NCBI GenBank assembly: GCA_949128115.1
Contig: OX421963.1
Span: 84,949,602 to 85,013,601 of the forward strand
Length of the DNA stretch: 64,000 nt
Source: Anaspis maculata
Lineage: Eukaryota; Arthropoda; Insecta; Coleoptera; Scraptiidae
Direction: 5' to 3'
Below the pieces are notes generated by a model that was not told the DNA's origin, ran no database searches, and worked only from the letters and a program-made list of their open reading frames with translations. Below, piece after piece: positions 36,701 to 47,936 of this stretch. The translations under genes and the position numbers were made by a program. How positions within the stretch are numbered: the first letter of the stretch is position 1; each line of letters begins with the position of its first letter.

Positions 36701-39700
36701 GGGTCACAAGAGATTTGGGTGTCGTTTTTGACAGCAATTTTTCTTTCTCGAGTCACATTGACGACATTGTGTCCTCGTCGCTGAGGATACTTGGCTTTTT
36801 GTATCGCAACTGCAGGAAGCTTGGAAGTGTTTCGTGTCTGAGGGCTTTGTATTGCAGCTTTGTACGATCTAAGCTTGAGTACGCCTCTTTAATTTGGTAC
36901 CCCATCTACGTCACTCATATTGCCAGACTTGAGTCAGTCCAAAGAAGATTTTTAAAGTTTTTATCATTCATGCTAGATGGCACCTATCCTCCTCAAGGAT
37001 TTGATCACAGCGCTCTGCTATCTAGACATGATTTTTATTCTCTTGAGGCAAGACATGCCATTTCTAATGCTAAATTTTGCTATAATTTAATTCAAAATGT
37101 AATTGACTGTCCGGAGCTTCTTGAGCGGATCAACTTTTTTGTTCCACGTTTGAACGCCAGATCAACAAGGTTGTTTTATTGTGATCCGCCCAAGAGCAAT
37201 GCGCTTATCCGAAGCCCTATTTATAGCATGTGTAATGGTCTAAATTTGTTCTGCTCCGACTGTGATATTTTCTGTGATAATTTTTGTGATATTCGTCAGC
37301 ACATTTTGTTGAAATTTATATCTTAGTCTTTTTTTATGTTGTATACTTTCACCTGTGACTGTTCGGTTTTTAGCGCACATTTCCTGTATTTGGGCTTCAG
37401 GCCTGTTGGAAATAAACCTCTAATCTAATCTAATCTAATCTAACAGCCCTGTTGACGCTGGACGTGTGTTAGGTACCAGGTACCTACCTACGCGTCATTT
37501 TCTCTGGATGATGTCACAACGAATGAAGAAACGCAAATCGGAGCTCGAGCGCGAAGAAACCGAGAGGCATCGTAAAATAATATCGCGGGCATGGAGATGT
37601 TTTTTTGTTGCAGGCCCGATTGCTTGAATTTATTCGCTATTTTTACCAACCTTATATCGGCAGCACCGTAAATCTAGTGCGTATAAAGGAATGGCAGGTC
37701 CGGGCTAACTTATTATTTTCTCTTTGAACATAAATAATTTACTTTTTGTCTGAGTCTGGTTACGTAATTATTTTTGATGTCATTTTTGTTGTCTCACAAA
37801 TTTTGTGAACTTACTTTATCAATTTTGTGTGTGATTTGCTTGTGATGCAATCACTTGTACTCACTTGTATTTTTGTTTGTGTCATGATTTGATTTTCAGT
37901 CTTTTATGACTCATATTTTTTATGTCATATTTTTGTTTTTATGCTTGCTGCTATGTTTGTCAGATATTCAATGTAGGTATTATGAGATACCCCCTTTTCC
38001 TATAATTGAATTAATCAGCTGTGCTGTGATACGTCTAGTGACCCTGCGTTATGTTTTGTTGTGTCGTAGATTTTAATAACCTTTACCTAAGTTGTTTGAA
38101 TCAATTCTCCACCTACCTCAATTTCACGTCGTGCTAATACCTCAATCAAACTCTAGTAACCTCACGTTCTTTGAAAGAGGATGAATTGAATAAATATTGG
38201 GAAATAAACAAAGTCATTTAACCACACCTCACCTTTATTACAAATTAATCAATCATCGCCACTTCAATTAAATCCATCATAATTATTTATTTGATGATTT
38301 CCAGACGTGCTGACATCAGCTAGCGTTAGGAATTAGTCAATTCAGTTTACATTCGGTTTCTGAAAGAAAGTACACCCTAATTACGTGCGAAAGCCCTACG
38401 ACGAATTAGTTCCACCCTTCCAATTTAATTCTGTTTTGCATTCTTCTCAATTTTCAGAACTATTGTTGAACCCGTTCCCTAACGCACCTGAGTTTAAATT
38501 CCCTGCTCAAGTAATTCAAGACCTCGTCGAGATTTAAATTTTAACCCCTTCTCCTACCTAGGCCATCTTCCATATACGAATAAAAATCTCGATTATTCAA
38601 TTGTACTTAGAGAGAGATAGTTGTTCACTGAGTTTTGTCTTAGTAATTCGAATTTATAGCCACTATTTCAATTTTCGATCAAATAATCAACATAAAATTT
38701 GAGTGTTTACATTCCATGAATTTTACATCCGGCTGGTGCTGTAGTTTGAACTTACAGGCTTATACAGCAGCTCTTGTTCACGTTGGGTTATATAACTCTA
38801 CGCAAATCTACCTACAATCAGGTGTACAATTATCGCGGTGAGCCTCTGATTCAATTCAATTGTTCATTCAAAGTCCTCAAGTAGGGCCGCAGGTGAGAAA
38901 TTTTTGATTTTGAAAAATCTGTTTCAAGATGTATTGTTTTCGGGAATCCTATTTGAATATTTTCATAGGAAGGTAAGGAGCAGAATGTTACTTTCATCAA
39001 TTTTGTTCATTGAAATGAAATTGGACATTATTTTGCCGCCCCTTCGTTCTGCCGCCCAGTGCATACGCACCGGTTTGCATCCCCCCCCTAGATCCGGCGC
39101 TGATGTTCCTTTCTGTCTTGAAGTGTTTTCGAAACGACACTGAATTTTCTTGGCACAGTTCAAGGGTGAACTCAACCTCAATGTTTATAAACTCCTTGTC
39201 GTACGAAAAGGGTTAACTATTTTATTTTATGGGGGAAAATAACGCGTGAGATGTTCGCCCAGATTTGATTTGCATAAACACTGCTAGTGCTTGTCTGAAG
39301 CTAATAGAGTCAACAAAATCATGCTTTGTAGGAAGCTAGATCTCTTCGAAAGGGTTACTGAAGCTTTCACCATTTTTCTGGTGGTTTGAAGGTAGCTGAA
39401 AAACAATTTACCTAAAACCTCACCGCAACTTTAAGGCATTAAATCAGTTTGACGCTACCCATGGCTATTCAAAATATCAAGAACAAAACCTACTATCATT
39501 TCATAAACAAAACAATTACCTTAGACCCCATCCAACAATAAGCATTTGATTACAATAGAAATCAGACTTGCCTTAAATGTTTTCCTTTCTCGTCACTTAT
39601 GCACTACAATTGATTACAGTGTTTTTAGCACTTTTCTAAATTTATTCTTATTGAAAAATACGAGTTTTTCTTTTCCCGCACATCTGCCGTTCTTGAGTGC

Positions 39701-41217
39701 TACCACGCAAATCCCTTTACCACCCCCGTCGCTACTTTCAGACCGATCCTTATTTCCCACCCTCCGTCTCACGTCTCTGCCCCTCCGGTCTACAAGGCCC
39801 GATACGCCGCATGCGGTGTCAACCCGAGACCAGCCGGCAAAAATCGATATTCTTTGCATTCCTTATCCCATTTCTTCCCTTCCCTATATCGCCCGTAATA
39901 CTAATTTATTCTCAAAATATTCAATTCCCTTTTATTTCATAATTTATGGCGTCCCATTACAGTATCTTACAGGATCCTACTAACCACCCCTATTTTGTCT
40001 TGTTTTACGTTTTTATGCATTGTTGATGATTCTATCTGCTATGTTGATTTGTTGATTTATTATGCATTGTTAACTGATGAGTTTTACATTTGTTCACTGA
40101 TGTTTTTGCGATTCTGTTTTCAATAATTTCACTAACACTGAATACCGGAATTTATCAGTGAGTTTTTGTTATTCATTTGTCACATATGTGAGAGTCTTCT
40201 TCTTTGGGCTAAACTCAGGGGTTTGTTTGACTGGGTTCTTCCACTGAGTGTCCTTTTCTGAATCCGTCACTCTTCCTTTTTCTTTGACTGACAGTATGAC
40301 ATCTTTTGTTGTTGTGTTTTCAATTGTTTTTGTTCATTTTGTTTATTGTGTGTCATTTTGCTAGTCTGTCAGTCCTGTGTTAGATATTTTATGTTTTATG
40401 AAAAAAACCAAGTCATTTATATTTTGCTGATGATTTTATTGAAAATTCATTTTGTTTGCTGTCAGTTCATGTTTTTGTTCAATTTTCAATACAATCCTCA
40501 TCCCCAAAATTCCGTTCTTGTCTCGAGTAGAGCCTGAGTGAAACAACGTGCGTAAAACGTAGGTAAGAGATTCAATGTAGCACGGGGGGGAGGGGATAAC
40601 GACAATCACAGCCAAGGGTCCAAAAGAGGGGAACAGTTCACCGGAATTCCCGGAAATCTTCCGGAAGTCACTGGAATTTTCTTGGAAATCACCGGAATTC
40701 CCGGAAGTCACCAGAAATCTTAGGAATTCCGGAAATCAGAATTCTTGTGTATATAACTTGTGGGGCACGCGCTAGGGTGCTCCGTGCACAAGTTACACAC
40801 TTCGAATTAAAAGAATTAAGAACAACGCAATGAAATCAACGAACGCATCTATTCATCTACTTGTTACAACAACCCGGATAGCGCCATCTTTCTTATTCTT
40901 AATCTCACTCATAATGAACTTTTTCGACAGCCCCTTCACACTAAAGTCACTAAAATAGTCTTGACAGTTCTGACAGCTGGTATTGTTGGCTGCCTACTCT
41001 CCATCCGTTATATGTACACTTTTTTCTTGAGAAATCAATCCCTCGGTTTGAGCTTATTGCATTCGTCTATATGTCGTTGATTACATCTCTAATATTTTTG
41101 TTTTCTGAATTTTTCCAGATATTTGGTGTGATATGTTCATATCTAGTGATTATACTGCAGTTTGAACTGGCATTGCATCCTGTTATAAATGCTCAGGAAT
41201 CAAAACCTCTTGAATAA
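30726..41217 (+). CDS. gustatory receptor, four exons, 9.2-kb last intron
   Basis: A 376-residue 7-transmembrane chemoreceptor. Exons: 30726-31610 (295 codons), 31667-31723 (19), 31840-31929 (30) and 41119-41217 (32 plus stop). All junctions are phase 0 with GT donors and AG acceptors. The ATG at 30726 (MSTGNCFS) is preferred to the in-frame ATG at 30666 because the paralogues start at the same point. Exon 1 holds six hydrophobic segments and the subfamily start FLGLAPYKLT. Exon 3 has the VVFTACGLFEIDGKFL loop before TM7. Exon 4 has SYLVIILQFE, the GR C-terminal signature. Intron 3 (31930-41118) contains a TA-flanked MITE, minisatellite blocks and an almost complete LINE in the sense orientation. 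AATAAA overlaps the stop codon region (41213-41218). The distance makes the last exon an inference from conservation and splice phase. It is convergent with the next GR gene. Confidence 0.85.
32046..32599. mobile_element. 554-bp TA-flanked MITE (Tc1/mariner-like ends)
   Basis: The first 29 bases (CAGGGTGATTCAAAAATGGC and on) are repeated perfectly inverted at the right end, with imperfect complementarity for a further 50 bp or so. A TA lies outside each end, the usual target for Tc1/mariner-type elements. No transposase. It sits in the last intron of the GR gene. Confidence 0.75.
33038..33345. repeat. minisatellite, about 27-30-bp units
   Basis: About ten imperfect units of the form CACCGGAATTCCCGGAAATC plus TTTCGGAAAT. 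The open frames across it are repetitive artefacts on both strands. A second block of the same repeat, in the same orientation, is at 40636-40740. Confidence 0.8.
33605..34426 (+). CDS. LINE ORF1 protein
   Basis: 273 residues starting MASQVDTPAFATLLKRLSKE. Residues about 60-105 form a probable coiled coil (NVLLTQMVQQLQDRVEEQKS). The C-terminal 90 residues (VWLCVGRVDKATKASQIELY to WPPNVVIKRFTFF) resemble the RNA-binding fold and WP-x-G/N-V-x-(I/V)-(K/R)-x-F ending seen in ORF1 proteins of Jockey-related elements. There are no CCHC knuckles. It probably binds element RNA in the ribonucleoprotein particle. It is uninterrupted and overlaps the start of ORF2 by 20 bp. Confidence 0.75.
   Translation: MASQVDTPAFATLLKRLSKEDLMSIILSKGVGFDSPTGMSVSYFDKLKALVQAHFAHAEPIEVESPPLESSSDVRENVLLTQMVQQLQDRVEEQKSMLQILRGNYLDSPAVGVSGSNTTDIAPVNRAPLVELSRRVPITNATVVADQLTKRFTAPDKQPKKAAIVGNGVVDTGADPSATFAAAARRVWLCVGRVDKATKASQIELYLRKKFEGSLFVVEPLPVRDDAASVAFKVGADTALKEELYKSSNWPPNVVIKRFTFFRNTSAGGAAKF
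34407..37326 (+). pseudogene. LINE ORF2, endonuclease-reverse transcriptase, one frameshift
   Basis: The N-terminal part is an AP-type endonuclease: YYQNVRGLRTK, VAVTETWATPD, RGGGVLLA, VIVIGDFNVP and a DEDAHHPAL block with the final histidine. The reverse transcriptase follows: KVCPVLKRGDPSVLNNYRPI, the catalytic aspartate in VVYTDISKAFD, then after a frame change SGVAQGAKWGPLLF and LLFADDLKIY. It continues with a conserved DLGVVFD and thumb region (CSFVRSKLEYASLIW) and ends at 37326. The break is near 36300-36320. Elsewhere there are no stops, so the copy is young. The frame has no ATG at its beginning (it opens with GTG at 34407) and lies in the +1 frame relative to ORF1, so translation would need reinitiation or frameshifting. 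Confidence 0.85.
37444..40635. other. remaining intron sequence, no gene
   Basis: T-rich, low-complexity sequence at 37700-38000 and 40000-40500, the dispersed repeat at 38323-38735, and a TAGATCCGGCGCTG end at about 39089-39102 that resembles a hAT terminus without a partner. A C-rich patch lies at 39700-39850. Nothing coding is supported. Confidence 0.45.
38323..38735 (+). repeat. dispersed repeat, copy 1
   Basis: Starts at GCTAGCGTTAGGAATTAGTC and is matched in inverted orientation by 61575-61995 with high similarity (shared TTTACATTCGGTTTCTGAAA, AATCTCGATTATT and TTACATTCCATGAA words). No coding sequence. It may be part of an LTR or other element. Confidence 0.65.
40636..40740. repeat. 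minisatellite, second block
   Basis: Three to four units of the CCGGAATTCCCGGAAATC repeat seen at 33038-33345, in the same orientation. It is followed by a short hairpin TAACTTGTG...CACAAGTTA at about 40755-40795. Confidence 0.75.
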
Positions 41218-42452
41218 AAAGCATTATATCACAGAATAATACACGTTACTTTGATGCAAATTTTATTTATCATTGATTGTGATATTAATTATCAATAAAC
41301 GAGTTGAGTTTTAAACGAGTTTTAAAAGTTTCCAAAATTCCAAATAAGAAATGCGCAGGAATCTACTTGACATAGTCAGCAGAAATTGAAGTAATGACGT
41401 CATTGCTGTTTGACCGTTGTATAAAAGTCGCTGTCAAATCATATAACCATAATATGTACCACCTACTATTATTATACTTGATCAAAAATGTGGTGCAACT
41501 AGGTCATGGACCTGTATTTAAAATGGACTGTTGATCGCGATACCAGGCCAAACATTGAATGGCACCATATGGGCGCTACCATGATTGTTAACATCACAAC
41601 AGAAGTTCTCAAAACCCTACCAAAAGTTCACAAGTTGCATCTAAAAACTTTGTACTGTCGATATTTGTAGATATAAGTAATAGGTACTTGTAAGATACTT
41701 GTGTTGGGCCAGAGGTCGATATAAAGGTTGCGGGATAAATAAAACTCGACAATTCGGTTTTAGTCTTCCCTCTTCGACCCCCAAGCGAACACTACTCTAC
41801 ACGCCGGATGCGGCCCCTCTCCTCCCCGTTTTCCCAGCGCGCTCTAGCACCTCCTTTTGTCAACTTTTGAAAATTTGTGCCGCCAACATACTCGTCCATG
41901 AATAAAAGATTCTCTTAACGATATATGTTTCTTATCTCGGAAGTTGCCTTGCCATCAGGTTTGTCTTACTTCAAAACGCGCGTTGTGACTATAAGCTATG
42001 TAGGTGGTTTGAGAACCGCTGTCTGCCGATTTATTTGCGGCGGGCTGGCAGTTCTGCGCCCATAGCTATTGCGTTGACGCAATTTTCATGTTTATCACCA
42101 GATTGATATGACAGTTGTCATTTTGCGAGTGTTGTGAGCTGGTGTATTATGCGTTTAATCATAATTTGATGTCTCTGCTGTTGATTTATGGATGAATTTA
42201 ATAATTGTTGTACTATGTAGAAGAAGTCTGATGAGCAATAGCTTTTCCTATTGTAGAAATTTCACATTGTTTCTCGCATTGTTCTTACATAATAAAAAAA
42301 ACGGCCTCCAAGAAATGACGTTTATTATTAGAAACCCCACTGACGGCTGTCTGTGCTTGTATTCCAAATTGGTGACTCAGGCGTCAGCTGCTACAAAATT
42401 GGACTGTAGGTACCCAATGATGATTTCAATGAAGAAAATCAGAAGTGAAATT
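41218..42452. other. spacer between convergent GR genes
   Basis: No gene is seen. It should contain the 3' end of the plus-strand receptor and the polyadenylation site of the minus-strand receptor. The small frames at 41699-41905 and 42192-42509 have no domain, and the second overlaps the last GR exon on the other strand. Confidence 0.45.
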
Positions 42453-45037
42453 TTATCCAAACGCATCAATTTTTGCCACATGCCAAGTCTTGACGGTCTT
42501 GTACAGTGATGATATTTCCAACTGTAATACAATCGCCAAGTAGGTAAAAGCCAGGCCAAAAATCTACATATTGAGTACATTTTAATGTTTCAGCTATAGA
42601 AAAGAGGTAATTTGAATGTGGTAGGTACGTACCGAATGGAGTAGATTTTCATCAATTTGAATTGAACCGCCGACTGTAAATGTTACTTGCTCATGAAATA
42701 GTTGTAGAGAAAATATTGCAACCTGAAAAGAATATGTACGTAGGTATTTAATCAGGATAATGTAGTAGGTATTTGAAATTATGAATTGAAGTTAGCTGTG
42801 GAAATGGAGACGTAGTATGTCGCGACTTGATTCATCTTCCCACGTTGCCTGGCCGACCACCACACGAGCGCAGTTCGAATCAAGTATTACGAGCCAAAAT
42901 TCGGAAAAATTAAATTCGTATTTAATTCAATCAGGCCCTGTGAATGGAGGTGAAACCTGGCTGAAATAGGACCGAAAATACAGGAAGAGAAGTTTTTAGC
43001 AATACGATAAGGGGCGATAAGCTTTTCCGTAACGGAAGAACATTCATTCTGAGTCGAGATTTCACGTCGAAAAACGGTGCCGCGTGCTCGCTGGATAAAT
43101 TCCAATTAAATCGACGTGTGTTGGCAAGATATTCGATCGCTTTTGTGGACCGCACGGTTGTGGAAATTTGTAGGAAGCGTATCTACGTATATTCTTTTTT
43201 ACCTTCGTTGGGTGATATTATTTTATTATAATTATATTATCGTCGTCTGAATTATCGCTGTGTTGTGTCTATCTGAACTATTATCGTCGTGTGAATTATC
43301 GCTGTGTTGTAGCTATCTGAATTTTGGGTTGTAGAAACGAAAGTTCGAACTCGCGTTTCCGGTAGCTCAATCCGTAATAATTTTTGTCAACTAAATCGGT
43401 ATCAATCGACTTCCACGGGATATATCACATATCACATATCATTCGCACTTACTATAAATTTGTCTCCGAAGCTTTCATTTGTCTAAAGACATCCGACCGC
43501 CGCTATATTTGATTTCTATTATATTCAACGAACTTGAACTAAATTGTACATAGCTATCATATCATCTTTATTAAACTTGTAAATATTAATCTGTGATTGT
43601 GTTCTTTATCTGTGTGTGTGATCGTCCACTTCTACTATATACAAAGAGCATTCAACAAGGCAAATTCCGTTATTAATTCTCGTGTAGTGACCTGCGACAT
43701 CTTCGCGAGATCACTAGAGGCAATTGACTATTGCAGGTGGCGCCCTTAAGAATATTTTCTTGTGTTTGAACTGTCGAGAATAGCTAAAAGGTTAACCCAC
43801 CCCAATCTCCTTCTGAGCTACGGGTCACTTTGGGCTAACGAATTTCTGTGTGAGATTCGCTGGTAATGCAAGTAGCGGACATACGTTTTTATTTCCACAT
43901 AGCCAACTGCAGTTCACAATTTCAAAAAACAGCCAGTATAAAGATATGGTCATTTTAGACGTCGGCGCAGATTCAAAGATTGATAAGTTACTGGCGTCAT
44001 TCAAGAAAAGCTCACCTTCGAATCTTCAAAACTCGTTCTAATTCTGTGAAACGTTTCCAATATTCTTGAAGCCTGTAAAACACTGATAATGTATAGGTAG
44101 GCACTTTACAAAAAAAAAAGTAAAAAAACTTTAACCTACAACGTACCTCTTTTTTGGTGCTGACACAAGGATGAATGATCATTAGAAGCTTGCCAATTTC
44201 ACCCAATAATAAAATAACAGTCAGGAAAACTACGTACACCGATTTCTCCCCTTTCAAAAACAACAATACAATCAAGATGTAAGAATAAACTGTGATCCAT
44301 AGAGTTGCCGCCAGAAGCTCCAACAAAATGATTTTTGAGAAAACGCCAAAAGACTGGCTCAATTTCCATAACTCATGGTACAAATTTTGATCTGCACTTA
44401 GGCCATTTTTCATCTGGAAAACTTCAAAATGTTCTTGTTTGCTCCGCTCCAATGTACAACGAAGAGCTTGAAATTTTTTCTTCAGCACTTTGTGTAACAG
44501 CACGTACTGCGCCACGAATGAGTACTTAATCACAGTCATTCCGAATATCGCCGAAAGCTGTAAGATGTCAGATAACGTTTTTTGATCACGACTTACAGCG
44601 GTAGCGAACATAGCTGGAACTGCGTAAACGACAAATGTTATCGCACCGAGTACAACCGGTTTGAATTCAGTGTCTGTTGTAGGTCTTATTGAACCTGAAG
44701 ATTTGTCGAATTTGATAAAATTGTTCAAGATCTCCATCACTGCGCTCCTTTGCTGTATAACCGTACCAAGAATGAGAATCAAGCTGAGTGCGTTCGTTCC
44801 TCTGGCCAAAGCCATAAAAGTCTTGATTGTGAAGCTGTCCGTGGCTTGTTTTCCGCGTTCTAACATGAAGTAGTGGTGAGGTCCTGGGATTAGTACTAAT
44901 GCTATAATTGAACAGATGAGATATTTTTTGTCTTCTCGCCAGCCATCAGCTGTTAACTTGTACGGAGCAAGTCCAAACAGGCCGAGCACTTTGAAAATGT
45001 TCAAAAATGTTGGACTGAAGTGGCCTCCAGTCGACAT
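42453..45037 (-). CDS. gustatory receptor, four exons
   Basis: A 382-residue 7-transmembrane chemoreceptor read on the minus strand. Exons: 45037-44147 (297 codons), 44072-44016 (19), 42722-42633 (30) and 42563-42453 (36 plus stop), all phase 0. The start MSTGGHFSPTF at 45037 is chosen over the longer in-frame ATG at 45100 because it aligns with the neighbours. It carries FGLAPYKLTADG near the N-terminus, STKKE at the end of exon 1, VTFTVGGSIQIDENLLHS in exon 3, and TYLAIVLQLE in exon 4, where the usual QF of the signature is QL. The tail after TM7 is longer than in the neighbours (to DAFG). Intron 2 is 1.3 kb and holds retroelement-like sequence. It is divergent from the next GR gene, 1.6 kb away. 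Confidence 0.9.
42723..44015. other. intron 2 of the minus-strand GR; LTR-like fragment
   Basis: The 1.3-kb intron is much longer than the 76-bp counterpart in the sister gene. It contains two copies of a 45-50-bp tandem unit (ATTATCGTCGT... GAATTATCGCTGTGTTGT) at about 43240-43322 and, at about 43737-43744, the word TGGCGCCC preceded by ...TATTGCAGG, which resembles an LTR end followed by a primer-binding site. A solo LTR or LTR fragment is plausible but not proven. Confidence 0.35.
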
Positions 45038-46616
45038 TTCGGAATAACTAAGCCATCTGAAAAATGTTGAGAAAGGGTAGGACGTTCCTAGGTAGGTCAT
45101 TGCGTGATTGTAATGATTATGTGGATAAGTGGATTCAGTGTATTACAACTTTACAACAAAGATTGAAGATAAGAACACAAAAAAAAATCGTTACAGCCAC
45201 TTACGCACACTAGGTACATTGCGGTGTGACTCAAACGAAATCGTTAGGTAGTTTATTGACCGCACCATGATCGCAGCATAAACATGGTCTCAATTTGAAA
45301 ACTTCCCAACCCCTAATTCTCCTGTATTTTCCTAAAGAAATGCCCAAAGTTGAAGGCCTCCCCACTCTCTTAATTCTGGTGTAAAGAGAAACAAAATCGA
45401 ACCACCTGTTTTTTGAGTTACGGTTTTTTTTCAATTCGAAAATGCAAGTTGGGAAGTTTTTGACTTCAACGAAATTGTTGAGAAGGTAGGTACCTACTAG
45501 AAAACAAGTGGTCAATTTTCTTTTACACCAAAATAAAGAAATTTGGGAGGCCTTCAACATGATTTATTAGGTATTTGACGTGCGAGCTGACAATCATGAT
45601 TGTATTTTAAAATTTTTGAAACAGTGGGTAGTGACCATCGTGCCTTGGGGGATGAGGCTGGAAAATTTAATTCATGCTCATCGTATGTCCTTTCGAATAT
45701 AAAATCGACCTCTCTCGGGATTTCTCGGGGAATTTTGTTTAGAGAAGAATGGAAGATGGGAAGTTTTCAAATTGATAACCTGTACCTATATGGTATATGC
45801 TAACTTTGAAGGGCTGTGTTATTGACCTGAACTCGGACCTGAATAATGTTTTGCCGTCAAAAGTAGTTGCCAGTAGGTGTGTGGGTACTCTTCTGCCAGA
45901 AAACTTTTGACGGCAAAACATTATTCAGGTCTATTCTGGGCGAAAACTTTTTGGCCGGCCGTCCATTTCCTCCGATAAGTCTATGATCAAGGAAGTTATG
46001 CAGAATTTCAGAAAACAAAATACTTACGCAAAAAAATTTCCTTCAATATAAATTAAGTTTCAAGTCGATAAGTCTATCAACAAGGAAGTTATGCAGCATT
46101 TTGGGAAAAAATATTGAAAAAAAATTGCTTCAATTTAAATCGACCAATTTTTTGTCGACTATAGCTTTTGTCTCTATCGATTTGAGTCGTTTGAACACAT
46201 TTTCTGTGGAAATTTCATCAGACTAAATCAATCCACGATATTTTGGCGTTGCACTCTGTACTGGATTTCAGTGAAGGTAGCTAGGGCATTTTCAAATTCT
46301 GATGCTTTCTCGTCAATTTGTTTGAAATGCCGACAAAAAAGATTCGAATTCCCATTACGTACGAATGAATGTCAATGTAATGAAATTGGTTGTTAAATAG
46401 ATATAACGATCAATAAAATTGTTTGAATAACCGTGAAGTTTAGTACCTATGTGCTTGTCTACCTACACATTTATATGCTTGTTATGAGCTTTTAATTATT
46501 GGCCCTCTTATCTCAAATCTATAAGCTATTAAATAATAGCCACTTTCCAAGGTTATAGTAATAGTTAACATACAGAATTTCCTTGGAACATTTCAAGTGG
46601 CCCAGTTTTATCTGAA
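45038..46616. promoter_or_regulatory. shared 5' region of divergent GR genes
   Basis: 1.6 kb between the start codons of the minus-strand and plus-strand receptors, presumed to hold both promoters. No core promoter element could be assigned. A perfect 29-bp inverted repeat lies inside (45836-45864 and 45903-45931). Confidence 0.4.
45836..45931. repeat. perfect 29-bp inverted repeat, 38-bp loop
   Basis: GACCTGAATAATGTTTTGCC at the left and its inverse at the right bound a 96-bp hairpin with no mismatches in 29 pairs. It could be a very short MITE. Confidence 0.75.
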
Positions 46617-47936
46617 ATGTTTACGAATAAAGACCATTTCAATGCAACATTTTTGCATATTTTCACCATCTTCAGCTTCTTAGGACTAGCTCCATACAAA
46701 TTAACAGCGAATGGATGCCAAGACCACAAAAAATACCTCATCTGTTCTACGATAGCTGTCGTACTAATCCCAGCGCCGTACTGCTACTTTATGTTTGGTC
46801 GCGAAAAACAACGTACCGAAGTCATGAACAGCTTCATACTCAAGGTTTTCGTGTCTTTGGCGATTGCAACTATGACACTCAGCGTGGTTTTTCTTCTTGT
46901 CACCATGATGCTCCAAAGAAGCGCAGTGATGGCCATTTTGAACAATTTTGTAAAGTTCGACAAGTCGTCATTGAGCTTGAATCCAACAGCAGGTCTAAAA
47001 TTGAAACAAATTTTATTTGGTTCGGTTGCATTTGGCGCGTATGTGGTTCTCTCTGTGGTCGCCAACGTTGATAGTTACGGCCATGGGGTGCTATTAGACA
47101 TTTTACAGTTTTTGGCAATGTTTGGAATGGGTGTGATCGAATACCTGTTTTTGGCGAAGCATGTTCTGTTGCAAAAAGTACTGCAGAAAAAATTCCAGGT
47201 GCTCCGATACAAACTGGAGCAGAGCCAACAAGAAAATATTGAAGTTTGCAAAACCAAAGATATTTTAAGTGTCACTCACAGCTTGTACCATAAACTATGG
47301 AAATTGAGCCAGTCTTTCGAGGTTTTCTCAAACATCATTTTGTTAGAGCTACTGACGACGACTCTTTGGATGATAGTCTTTTCCTACATCTTGTTTGTAT
47401 ACATCATCAAAGGAAGCAAGTCAGTGTATGAGATGTTGCTCTGTGTTGTTTTTTTGATTGGTGAAATCGGTAAGCTTCTATTGATCGTTCATCCCTGTGT
47501 CAGCACCAAAAAGGAGGTGGGTAATTGTAATTTGCAGCTTACCAATCTCATTTTGCAACTGGAGCACTCATCTCTCAAATTTACAGGCTTCGAAAATACC
47601 GAAAACACTTCACAGAATCGGAGCGAGCTTCGCAGACTCGAAGGTGAGGTTTTTGAGATTGAATGAGGCGCCGTCGCCACTGTATCGGTAGAATTTCCCG
47701 AATTCCATGTTTTTTTCAGGTTACAGTTCTCTCTCTACAACTGATCCACGAACAAGTATCATTTACAGCTGGCGGTTCGATAGAAATCGATCAAAATCTA
47801 CTCTATTCGGTACAATGTTCAATTGATTCAAATACCTTAAAATTTATGAACTGTGTATTTTTTTTTATAGATTTTTGGTGTGGCTTGTACTTATTTGGTG
47901 ATTGTACTACAATTTGAAATATCATCGCTGATGTAG
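46617..47936 (+). CDS. gustatory receptor, four exons, compact
   Basis: A 370-residue 7-transmembrane chemoreceptor. Exons: 46617-47516 (300 codons), 47587-47643 (19), 47720-47809 (30) and 47871-47936 (21 plus stop). All introns are phase 0 and only 61-76 bp long. It starts MFTNKDHFNATFLHIF, with SFLGLAPYKLTANG matching the paralogues. Exon 1 ends CVSTKKE. Exon 3 carries VSFTAGGSIEIDQNLLYS and exon 4 IFGVACTYLVIVLQFE, the full GR signature. It has the compact, apparently intact form of the subfamily. Its closest relative here is the divergent minus-strand gene, so the pair probably arose by inverted duplication. Confidence 0.92.

Larger units (their letters stand above)
33605..37443 (+). mobile_element. 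near-complete LINE (Jockey/CR1-like)
   Basis: Two overlapping reading frames, an endonuclease plus reverse transcriptase, and a 3' end made of about five CTAAT/TCTAA tandem units (about 37411-37443) in place of a poly(A) tail identify a non-LTR retrotransposon in sense with the surrounding GR gene. The 5' end is not defined and could extend to about 33400. No flanking target duplication was recognised. AATAAA near 37410 precedes the tail. Confidence 0.85.

Noticed and set aside
39050..39110. Possible hAT end TAGATCCGGCGCTG
   Set aside because: No matching opposite terminus or 8-bp duplication was found nearby, so it was not called as an element.
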